Below, piece after piece: positions 1 through 6,661 of a stretch of DNA of 7,082 bases (position 1 is the stretch's first letter; the number at the start of each line of letters is the position of its first letter). This stretch comes from Lonsdalea britannica. Lineage in GTDB: Bacteria; Pseudomonadota; Gammaproteobacteria; Enterobacterales; Enterobacteriaceae. A model generated the notes under the pieces. It was not told the DNA's origin, made no database searches, and saw only the letters and a program-made list of their open reading frames with translations. The stretch lies in assembly GCF_946477055.1 (NCBI RefSeq), contig NZ_CAMKXG010000184.1, forward strand, positions 1 through 7,082. The letters run 5' to 3'. The position numbers and the translations under genes were made by a program.

Positions 1-682
1 TGGCGTAGCCATCGCCGCTGCCGGCTTCTTCTTCAAAGTCCAGTTCCAGGAACTCTGCGCCCATGCTGCGCACTTGCTCTTTCACTTCCGGACGGGTGTC
101 GAAGGCACGAACGATAGCGCCCAGGCTTCCCGCTGCACCGATAGCCGCCAGCCCGGCAACGCCAGCGCCGATCACCATGACTTTCGCCGGGGGAACTTTA
201 CCCGCTGCGGTGATTTGTCCGGTAAAGAAACGGCCGAATTCATGGGCGGCTTCAACAATCGCGCGGTAGCCGGCGATATTCGCCATCGAGCTCAGGGCGT
301 CCAGCGACTGTGCACGGGAAATACGCGGCACGGAGTCCATCGCCATCACGGTCACCTGACGGTCGGCCAGTTTTTTTAGTAGTTCAGGGTTTTGTGCGGG
401 CCAGATGAAACTGACTACGGTGCTTCCTGCACGAGTCAGCGCGACCTCGTCGTCTTCCGGCGCATTCACTTTAAGAATGATGTCACTCTGCCAGATATCC
501 GCTGTATCCAGGATCGTCGCGCCTGCATGTTCGTAGGCGGAATCTTCGAAGCTGGCAAGTTTCCCTGCCCCACGTTCTATTGCTACCTCGAAGCCCAATT
601 TTAGCAACTGCTCCACCGTTTTCGGCGTTGCGGCCACGCGGGCTTCATTGGTTAGCCGTTCTTTTGGTACACCAATACGCAT
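1..682 (-). CDS. pntA: NAD(P) transhydrogenase subunit alpha, N-terminal part (runs off the left edge)
   Basis: PntA with PntB forms the inner-membrane transhydrogenase, which uses the proton gradient to move hydride from NADH to NADP+. The visible 227 codons cover most of the cytoplasmic NAD(H)-binding domain I; the membrane part of the roughly 510-residue protein lies outside the window. The start reads MRIGVPKERL, as in E. coli PntA. The segment RAQSLDALSSMANI (residues 123-136) is the conserved loop near the nicotinamide. A dinucleotide-binding GAGVAG lies at 172-177, and the acidic D195 at the end of the next strand (VRAFD) is where the family binds the adenosine ribose of NAD. The ATG at 680-682 is preceded by AGGGA at a 6-base distance, so the start is well supported. 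The frame stays open through a run of seven A (371-377 on the plus strand). The gene is divergent from ydgH, as in E. coli. Confidence 0.97.
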   Translation of the reverse strand, partial: MRIGVPKERLTNEARVAATPKTVEQLLKLGFEVAIERGAGKLASFEDSAYEHAGATILDTADIWQSDIILKVNAPEDDEVALTRAGSTVVSFIWPAQNPELLKKLADRQVTVMAMDSVPRISRAQSLDALSSMANIAGYRAIVEAAHEFGRFFTGQITAAGKVPPAKVMVIGAGVAGLAAIGAAGSLGAIVRAFDTRPEVKEQVRSMGAEFLELDFEEEAGSGDGYA

Positions 683-742
683 ACGGAATCCCTTTTCGCT
701 CAGATTTAACGAAGGTTGTTATAATGATTTACCTGAAGAATT

Positions 743-783
743 ATTTATCGCATAAGTTCATACCCTCGAACTTTTCGATAAAT
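743..783. repeat. 41-base imperfect palindrome upstream of pntA (possible operator or leader hairpin)
   Basis: The outer arms ATTTATCG (743-750) and CGATAAAT (776-783) are perfect reverse complements. Inside them, after unpaired CAT (751-753) and TT (774-775), a second perfect pair AAGTTC (754-759) and GAACTT (768-773) flanks an 8-base centre, ATACCCTC. That is 14 paired positions in two blocks. Its centre is about 80 bases upstream of the pntA start. Depending on which -10 candidate is used, it is either just upstream of the promoter or in the pntA leader RNA. The role is inferred; the symmetry is directly visible. Confidence 0.6.
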
Positions 784-839
784 GCCGTTATAACCTACTG
801 AAAATGGAAGTAATGATCCACTCGTAAAATAATTTTGAT

Positions 840-850
840 CTAAAACCCCA
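840..850 (+). repeat. 11-base direct repeat, copy 1 (CTAAAACCCCA)
   Basis: CTAAAACCCCA occurs here and again at 892-902, with identical sequence and orientation. The start-to-start distance is 52 bases, close to five turns of the DNA helix, so two proteins bound to the copies would lie on the same face. It could equally be a short duplication. Confidence 0.5.
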
Positions 851-891
851 GTAAGGGCGAGTCAAACCACGATTTTTCGCGTCGGCGGCCC

Positions 892-902
892 CTAAAACCC
901 CA
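892..902 (+). repeat. 11-base direct repeat, copy 2 (CTAAAACCCCA)
   Basis: Second exact copy of the repeat at 840-850. Here it is preceded by CCC, giving a C-rich context. The stretch between the copies is more GC-rich than the rest of the intergenic region. Confidence 0.5.
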
Positions 903-920
903 TGTTCCTTAACATAATTG

Positions 921-938
921 TCGAAAAATTATTTTCGA
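921..938. repeat. Perfect 7-base inverted repeat with ATTA loop
   Basis: TCGAAAA (921-927) and TTTTCGA (932-938) are exact reverse complements around ATTA. The arms are AT-rich, so an RNA hairpin would be weak. It may be a protein-binding dyad or chance in AT-rich DNA. Confidence 0.35.
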
Positions 939-1115
939 TTGGTTCACAAAATTAGCCGAAAATCGCGGTTATTGGCGGGGCGTGCTGATAAAAAACTGTG
1001 ATGATGGACTCAATGATATCAGTGGTCTTTATTGCCACATTTTCCCTCCTCTTTCCGGTCGATGATTCGGCAAAAGCGTTTGCTTTAAAATGCTGAAGCA
1101 CTAGGCATTATTACG

Positions 1116-1124
1116 TGACATAAT
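1116..1124 (+). promoter_or_regulatory. Probable extended -10 promoter element of ydgH
   Basis: TGACATAAT fits the extended -10 form TGn-TATAAT with one mismatch (CATAAT). No good -35 box is seen at 16-18 bases upstream, which is usual for extended -10 promoters. Transcription would start near 1131, giving a leader of about 58 bases before the ydgH start. A small dyad, CACAC-A-GTGTG (1135-1145), lies right at the predicted start of the transcript. Confidence 0.45.
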
Positions 1125-1188
1125 CGGCGGCTAACACACAGTGTGCCTATTCGAATTAACCGTACTGCGTCAGGCGAAAGGATTTTTT

Positions 1189-2139
1189 ATGAAGCTGAGA
1201 ACTCGCGTTATTGCCTCCACCCTCCTCTCCATATTAGCGTTTTCCGCGCAGGCTGCGCAGGAATTGACGCCGGAAAAAGCCGAAGCCGTTAAACCCTTCG
1301 AACGTATTACCTTTATGGGCCGTTATAACGCTATCTATGAAGCGACGGCCGATGCATCCAAGCGTGCTGACGAAAAAGGCGCAGATGCGTTTTATATCCA
1401 GAGCACGGCTGAAGTAAACGGCGGTCGTTGGGCGGTGACGGTCGACCTGTATCATAATGATGCACCGAAGGTTTCCAACGTCACCACCTACCGCACCTTT
1501 AGCGGCGTGAAAGAGCTGCCAAAAAATGAGGCGTCGCAGCTGGAGCCTTTTGACACGGTGACGGTGAGCGGCTATTTCCCAACGCAGCCTGATGTGACTG
1601 CGGCGATTGGCGAAGCCGCACAGCGCAAAGGTGCCTACTCCTTCTTTATTGTTCGCCAGGTCGATATTAACTCCCGCGGCAACAGCCAGAGCATTACCGC
1701 CTTCATCTACAAAAAAGATGCGGCTAAACGTCGTGTCCAGAGCCCGGATGTCATCCCTGCTGATTCCCAGGCCGGTAAAGCGGCGCTGGCCGCAGGCGGC
1801 GAAGCGGCTAAACACGTTGAAATCCCTGGCGTCGCCACCTCTTCCAGCCTGAGTAGCAATGTCGGCAATTTCTTCCAAACGCAGGCTTCTACCGTGGGGC
1901 CACGTTATACGGTGACGACAAAAGACGGTAATCGTATTCAGGAATTGAACAATGCGACGGCGGCACAGATGGTGCCATTTGATTCTGTCAGCATCCGCGG
2001 CCGTTTCAGCACGCCGACCGACATCACCGAAGCCATTGCCAAGCGTGCGGCAGAAAAAGGCGCGAAGTATTACCACATTACCAAGGAGTGGCAGGATAAC
2101 GCCGATCGCTACACGATTAGCGCCGATCTCTACAAGTAA
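1189..2139 (+). CDS. ydgH: YdgH family secreted protein with three DUF1471 (YhcN/BhsA-type) domains
   Basis: The protein has 316 residues, close to the 314 of E. coli YdgH. It begins with a classical signal peptide: a basic MKLRTR start, a hydrophobic stretch, and a cleavage site likely after SAQA (residue 22), so it should be exported to the periplasm. Three repeats of the DUF1471 fold follow, each opening with a PF(E/D)-x-(I/V) motif: about 35-90 (KPFERI), 119-176 (EPFDTV) and 262-316 (VPFDSV). Each continues through a helix rich in A, K and E, then a K/RGA(Y/K/D) turn into a (Y/F)-I strand. The link between repeats two and three is long and alanine-rich. The ATG at 1189 is chosen over the in-frame GTG at 1141 because AAGGA lies at 1178-1182 and the signal peptide starts there. 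DUF1471 proteins are often linked to stress and biofilm responses; the exact role of YdgH is not known to me. Confidence 0.95.
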   Translation: MKLRTRVIASTLLSILAFSAQAAQELTPEKAEAVKPFERITFMGRYNAIYEATADASKRADEKGADAFYIQSTAEVNGGRWAVTVDLYHNDAPKVSNVTTYRTFSGVKELPKNEASQLEPFDTVTVSGYFPTQPDVTAAIGEAAQRKGAYSFFIVRQVDINSRGNSQSITAFIYKKDAAKRRVQSPDVIPADSQAGKAALAAGGEAAKHVEIPGVATSSSLSSNVGNFFQTQASTVGPRYTVTTKDGNRIQELNNATAAQMVPFDSVSIRGRFSTPTDITEAIAKRAAEKGAKYYHITKEWQDNADRYTISADLYK

Positions 2140-2149
2140 TGCGCCCCTG

Positions 2150-2180
2150 ACGGGATATCGGCCTATAGCCGGTATCCCGT
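2150..2180 (+). terminator. Strong hairpin after ydgH, likely transcription terminator
   Basis: A 13-base stem (2150-2162 with 2168-2180) has one G-U wobble and a CTATA loop, starting 11 bases after the ydgH stop. It is followed by TGCTTCCCTTCT, pyrimidine-rich but without a solid T run, so intrinsic termination may be incomplete or Rho-assisted. Confidence 0.65.
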
Positions 2181-2686
2181 TGCTTCCCTTCTGCCCCTAT
2201 CCGTATTTCATTTCATTCAATGCACCTGTGACGGTATCGCCAACACGCCTCTGATTAACTGACCATAACAGCGGAACATTGAATGTAATCCCTGTATTCA
2301 AGTGTCACAGCGACTAAGACTGTCGTCCGTTCTTTAGATTGCTTTCGTTACAACAAAGTATTGAGTAGTGATATCGAGAATAGAGATACTAACTTCTATT
2401 GGGGCTGATTGAATCTGATGAAGTCAGAAGACGTTCCACAAGAACGCAAACTTCCTGTTTTTATAGGGTATTGGTCGCGAACAGAATGCGGTATAGCAAT
2501 GTTGAGGATTTTCGACAGGCTGTTCCCTTCTCGCCTTAGAACGCCGCAATCACGGTGACAATTAAATGACTCGCTGCCTGATTCTCTGCTGGAATAATGA
2601 AGTGTTGCACAGAAGTTTAAGTATGGTCTTTATTTCATAGCGAATAGCATGTTGTAACTAAAGAAGACTTTTTTATTGATTACGAC
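2181..2686. other. Gene-free region between the convergent genes ydgH and kdsA
   Basis: I see no gene I can support here. The longest ATG-started frame of note is 2418-2558 (plus, 46 codons, no good ribosome binding site). A 77-codon open stretch on the minus strand (2396-2629) has no start codon. Neither product resembles a family I know. Two small perfect hairpins lie in tandem at 2414-2428 (TCTGA-TGAAG-TCAGA) and 2432-2446 (CGTTC-CACAA-GAACG), with five T at 2458-2462. A weak AAAG/CTTT hairpin with a T run occurs near 2660-2676 on the plus strand. The base composition is more AT-rich than the genes, as expected of decayed or non-coding DNA. Confidence 0.6.
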
Positions 2687-2713
2687 ACAAAAAAGCCTGC
2701 TGATGCGCAGGCT
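2687..2713 (-). terminator. Intrinsic terminator of the hemA-kdsA gene block
   Basis: Read on the minus strand, a perfect 7-base GC-rich stem AGCCTGC/GCAGGCT (2707-2713 with 2694-2700) with a 6-base loop is followed directly by six U (2689-2694, sharing one base with the stem). It lies about 30 bases after the kdsA stop and is a textbook Rho-independent terminator. Confidence 0.92.
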
Positions 2714-2723
2714 AAGTTTAAAT

Positions 2724-2740
2724 TGACGGAAATGCCGTCA
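2724..2740 (-). repeat. Small hairpin between the kdsA stop and the terminator
   Basis: TGACGG (2724-2729) and CCGTCA (2735-2740) form a perfect 6-base stem with a 5-base loop, beginning just after the kdsA stop codon. It has no U run of its own and may stabilise the 3' end of the message next to the main terminator. Confidence 0.45.
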
Positions 2741-2741
2741 G

Positions 2742-3605
<864 letters not shown>

Positions 3606-3640
3606 TTAATGTCGGATAAATCAAAAAACCAAATTCGCAG

Positions 3641-4450
3641 TTAATGCAACACAATGTCTTTCTGTTCGATGGAGTGTATCTGCACTTTGATCATCTCGCT
3701 GACAGGGTCTTCCGGACATTGTTCTACAAAGTAACTCAGGTCAGAGAGCGCAATATGGTCGCAATCAAGCTGAGCGTAGATCAATCCCCGGTCACGAATT
3801 TCGTAAGGGTCTTCCGGGTCGAATTGCAGCACGGCCTCGCAGGCGCGCAGCGCCAGCTCCATTTGCTTTTCTTCCATTAGCGCGATTTTCAGCGTATCCA
3901 GCAGCTTGCGGACAATCATGACGTTTTCCGCTTCGTCCAGATCCTCATCCAACAGGCGCGTTGAAGGGCCAATGTTCCCTTTCAACCAGACATCCAGCAC
4001 ATGCTCACTCAATGTGTCGCCGTTAAGCGGGTTGATGAGCCACATCTCTTCATCCAGCCAATCGACGCGAATAATAAACTGGGTAGGGAAAATAACAGGC
4101 ATCAAAGGCAGATCAATCTGCTGAGCGATGTGCATAAAAATAATGCCCAGCGAAACCGGCATTCCCTGACGTGTGGAGAGAACTTTATCCAGCCATAACA
4201 CGTCTGACAGCCGATACACGCCGCTGGCGCCGCCAAAGCCCCAAGCGCCGAAAAACAGCGCAATCAGATTTTCCAGCTTCTGTTCCGGGGCCAGATGCGT
4301 CGGGATGGCCTTCCGGGCCTCATCGACAAGGTGTTGCAGATTTCGTCGCACTTCCGTCGCAGAGAAGTCACAGCGTATTTCCTGGGAAACTAAGATTACC
4401 CCTTCACTCAACGGTGAGCGGTTGAATTCGAAATCGGCAATAGCACTCAT
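3641..4450 (-). CDS. sirB1: SirB1/YchA family protein (transglutaminase-like N-terminal region plus TPR-like C-terminal region)
   Basis: The protein has 269 residues, the same as E. coli YchA, beginning MSAIADFEFNRSPLSEG. Residues about 40-145 form the SirB1 transglutaminase-like domain, with GVYRLSDVLWLDKVL (77-91), RQGMPVSLG (94-102) and FPTQFIIR (121-128). I see no cysteine where a transglutaminase nucleophile would be expected, so it is probably not an active enzyme of that type. Residues about 178-250 are helical and TPR-like (MELALRACEAVLQFDPEDPYEIRDRGLIYAQLD). The molecular function is unknown. I choose the ATG at 4448-4450 because it matches family length, has GGAA at 4456-4459, and its start overlaps the old sirB2 stop as ATGA. 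An in-frame ATG at 4523-4525, with AGGA 8 bases upstream, could add 25 residues, but that stretch is the out-of-frame reading of the sirB2 relic. Confidence 0.93.
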   Translation of the reverse strand: MSAIADFEFNRSPLSEGVILVSQEIRCDFSATEVRRNLQHLVDEARKAIPTHLAPEQKLENLIALFFGAWGFGGASGVYRLSDVLWLDKVLSTRQGMPVSLGIIFMHIAQQIDLPLMPVIFPTQFIIRVDWLDEEMWLINPLNGDTLSEHVLDVWLKGNIGPSTRLLDEDLDEAENVMIVRKLLDTLKIALMEEKQMELALRACEAVLQFDPEDPYEIRDRGLIYAQLDCDHIALSDLSYFVEQCPEDPVSEMIKVQIHSIEQKDIVLH

Positions 4451-4700
4451 AGGTATTCCATCAGCATAGGTAACTTGGTGATAATCCAGCGTTTTAAAGA
4501 TAGCAGGCCCACCAAGGCAAAACATTAACGCTATCCTGCTAATTTACTGTCGTCATCACAGGTGTCACAACCCCCGGACGCGAGACAGAATGTAAGTAAT
4601 TATGCCAAACGGGCTCTCTCGCAGCCAGCATTCCACGGACAGGGAGAGGCAAAATGCGCGATGTGTATCACTTTGCCGGCATTTGGGGTGAAAGGAGCAT
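4447..4700 (-). pseudogene. sirB2: Degraded sirB2 (ychQ) relic
   Basis: In E. coli and most relatives, sirB2, a small integral membrane protein gene of about 390 bases, sits between prmC and sirB1. Here only 254 bases remain, a length not divisible by three. The last 26 codons (4447-4524) still read as one frame: a hydrophobic stretch (FALVGLLSL, then W-I-I) and a tail TKLPMLMEYL. This resembles the (T)TKxPxL tail I recall for SirB2, and its TGA overlaps the sirB1 ATG as ATGA. Upstream in the same frame stand two stops (TAG and TAA). A different frame reads WLRESPFGIITYIL at 4586-4627, similar to the SirB2 segment around W-L-T-E-K-x-F-G. At the 5' end, an ATG overlaps the prmC stop (TGATG) but meets a stop after 10 codons. 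So both borders survive while the middle is deleted and frameshifted. The family match is from memory, not a search. Confidence 0.7.
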
Positions 4701-5533
4701 CACTTCGGCCAAAAACCCAACGAAACCCGATCGTTGCCGCCGTAGTCTTTGCAGGTTTCAACCCGGATAAAACCGCGCTGTTTCAGCAAATCACGCACCG
4801 CTCCGCCCTGCTGCCAGCCATGTTCCAACAGCAAACCGCCACCGGGCAGTAAATACTCGGGAGATGCGGCGATAATAACGCGCAAATCCGCCAGGCCCGC
4901 TTCGCCAGAAATCAGCGCGCTGCTCGGTTCGAAACGCACGTCGCCTTGCGACAAGTGGATATCTTCAGCGTCGATGTAGGGAGGATTACTGACGATGAGC
5001 GAGAAGCGTCGCCCCTCCACGCCTGAAAACCAGCTTCCCTGAGTAAAACAGACGTTGCTGATGCCAAGCCGTTGGGCGTTTTCCTTCGCTAACGTCACCG
5101 CCTCGTGCTGAACATCCACGCCCTGCACGCGGCAATCCGGTCGCTCACTGGCGAGGGCCAATGCGATAGCGCCCGTGCCGGTGCCCAAATCCAGTATGTC
5201 GGCAGGCTCTGTCGGAAGGTAACTCAATGCGAGTTCGACCAGACACTCAGTGTCCGGACGCGGAATGAGCGTGGCGGGAGAAACATGAAGCGGTAGTGAC
5301 CAGAACTCTTTTTGCCCGGTGAGATAGGCGATGGGCTCACCGGCAACACGCCGTTCCAGCAGCTGCGACAGTTGTTGTCGCTCTGCCTCTGACAGCGTGG
5401 TTTCACCGAACGCCATGATAAAAGTCCGCGCCTTGCCCGTCGCGAAACCGAGCAAGATTTCCGCATCGCGCCGGGGACTGTCGCTGTCCTGCAACCGTTG
5501 TATGGCCTGCTGCAGCCAGCTTTGATAATTCAT
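4700..5533 (-). CDS. prmC: Peptide chain release factor N5-glutamine methyltransferase
   Basis: PrmC (HemK) uses S-adenosylmethionine to methylate the glutamine of the GGQ motif in release factors 1 and 2, which speeds peptide release. The protein has 277 residues, the same as E. coli. A helical N-terminal domain (about 1-75) binds the release factor. The methyltransferase domain carries the SAM-binding loop DLGTGTG (115-121), the acidic strand end GVD (138-140) and the substrate-binding NPPY (183-186). The LIPRPDTE motif at 89-96 is also typical. Its ATG overlaps the prfA stop by one base (TAATG), so its translation is probably coupled to that of its own substrate. Its TGA overlaps an ATG (TGATG) that would have begun sirB2. 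Confidence 0.98.
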   Translation of the reverse strand: MNYQSWLQQAIQRLQDSDSPRRDAEILLGFATGKARTFIMAFGETTLSEAERQQLSQLLERRVAGEPIAYLTGQKEFWSLPLHVSPATLIPRPDTECLVELALSYLPTEPADILDLGTGTGAIALALASERPDCRVQGVDVQHEAVTLAKENAQRLGISNVCFTQGSWFSGVEGRRFSLIVSNPPYIDAEDIHLSQGDVRFEPSSALISGEAGLADLRVIIAASPEYLLPGGGLLLEHGWQQGGAVRDLLKQRGFIRVETCKDYGGNDRVSLGFWPK

Positions 5534-6615
5534 TACTCTTGCTCGGACAACGCGGCGAGCTGGTCCGCCTGGTATTCCTGCACGATCGGTTGGATCAGCA
5601 TATCCAGCTTGCCTTCCATCGCTTCATCCAGACGATACAAGGTCAGGTTAATGCGGTGATCGGTTACGCGCCCCTGCGGGAAGTTATAGGTACGGTTACG
5701 GTCGGAACGATCACCGCTGCCCAACAGGTTTCGGCGTGTCGACGCTTCTTCAAGCTGACGCTTTTGCACTTCTGCGGCACGGATGCGCGCGCCCAGCACG
5801 GAAAGCGCTTTGGCTTTGTTTTTATGCTGCGAACGCTCATCCTGACATTCCACGACAATGCCGGTAGGAATGTGCGTGATGCGGATGGCGGAATCAGTGG
5901 TGTTGACGTGCTGTCCGCCCGCGCCGGATGAGCGGAAGGTATCGATGCGCAAATCTGACGGATTAATCTCCGGCAATTCGGCCTCCGGCACTTCCGGCAT
6001 CACGGCCACGGTGCAGGCAGAGGTATGGATGCGCCCCTGAGACTCCGTCGCTGGTACACGCTGCACGCGATGGCCGCCGGACTCAAACTTCAACTGTCCG
6101 TATGCGCCGTCACCGATAACTTTAGCGATCACTTCTTTGTAACCACCATGCTCGCCATCACTGGCGCTGACCACTTCCACCTTCCAGCGCCGTGATTCTG
6201 CGTAGCGGCTATACATGCGGAAGAGATCGCCGGCAAAAATCGCCGCTTCATCGCCGCCGGTGCCGGCACGAATTTCCAGATAGCAGCTGCGATCGTCGTC
6301 AGGATCTTTCGGCAACAGCAGCACCTGCAGTTGCTGTTCCAACTCCTCGCTTGCGGATTTTGCTTCGCTCAGCTCTTCCTGCGCCATTTCGCGCATTTCA
6401 GGATCGTCCAGCATCGTTTCCGCCGTCACGATATCTTCCTGCGTTTGCTGCCAGCGCTGGAAACAACGGGTAATGTCGGTCAGCTGAGCATATTCCCGGG
6501 ACAAAGCTCGAAAACGGTCCATATCGGCGATCACGCCGGGATCGCCCAATAGCGCCTGGACCTCTTCATGGCGCTCTTGCAGTGCTTCCAGTTTGGCAAC
6601 AATAGAAGGCTTCAT
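5533..6615 (-). CDS. prfA: Peptide chain release factor 1 (RF1)
   Basis: RF1 reads UAA and UAG stop codons in the ribosomal A site and triggers release of the finished protein. It has 360 residues, equal to E. coli RF1. The stop-codon-reading PAT tripeptide is at 188-190 ([10 protein letters not shown]), and the catalytic GGQ is at 233-235 ([10 protein letters not shown]), whose Q235 is the target of PrmC. The N-terminal third is helical with a coiled-coil-like charged stretch (about 60-95), the domain 1 of class I factors. The ATG at 6613-6615 gives the family start [10 protein letters not shown]. Its nearest Shine-Dalgarno-like AGGA is 13 bases away, farther than optimal, so initiation may depend on coupling to hemA, 46 bases upstream. 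The downstream overlap with prmC is described there. Confidence 0.98.
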   Translation of the reverse strand: MKPSIVAKLEALQERHEEVQALLGDPGVIADMDRFRALSREYAQLTDITRCFQRWQQTQEDIVTAETMLDDPEMREMAQEELSEAKSASEELEQQLQVLLLPKDPDDDRSCYLEIRAGTGGDEAAIFAGDLFRMYSRYAESRRWKVEVVSASDGEHGGYKEVIAKVIGDGAYGQLKFESGGHRVQRVPATESQGRIHTSACTVAVMPEVPEAELPEINPSDLRIDTFRSSGAGGQHVNTTDSAIRITHIPTGIVVECQDERSQHKNKAKALSVLGARIRAAEVQKRQLEEASTRRNLLGSGDRSDRNRTYNFPQGRVTDHRINLTLYRLDEAMEGKLDMLIQPIVQEYQADQLAALSEQE

Positions 6616-6661
6616 GCGTGGTGTTATATCCTGTCGTTAATCGAAAAGGGTGAGAAGGATG

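Larger units (their letters stand above)
683..1188. other. AT-rich divergent intergenic region between pntA and ydgH
   Basis: These 506 bases contain no open frame with a believable start and ribosome binding site. They hold a 41-base palindrome, a pair of 11-base direct repeats, a 7-base inverted repeat and the ydgH promoter, each listed separately. For pntA, two TATAAC-type -10 candidates lie on the minus strand at 718-723 and 787-792, but neither has a convincing -35 box at 16-18 bases, so the pntA promoter may need an activator or may be misplaced here. I found no convincing CRP or FNR site by eye; a TGTGA at 997-1001 lacks its partner half-site. Confidence 0.6.

Noticed and set aside
992..1020. 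Possible CRP site around CTGTGATGATGG
   Set aside because: Only the left half-site TGTGA is present; the right half does not match TCACA.
1141..1188. In-frame GTG at 1141 as an earlier start of ydgH
   Set aside because: The extra 16 residues would put polar sequence before the signal peptide, while the ATG at 1189 has a good AAGGA and matches the family start.
1234..2076. A 280-codon open frame on the minus strand opposite ydgH
   Set aside because: It lies entirely inside ydgH, whose signal peptide, three repeats and family length are clear. The product is rich in R, C and H, typical of an antisense shadow, and has no recognisable family.
2418..2558. A 46-codon plus-strand frame beginning MKSEDVPQERK
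   Set aside because: No ribosome binding site at a proper distance, no known family by eye, and its start lies in a small hairpin. I would need a similarity search or expression data to call it a gene.
5539..5931. A 130-codon plus-strand frame opposite the 3' end of prfA
   Set aside because: Shadow of prfA, which carries the GGQ and PAT motifs in the opposite frame.
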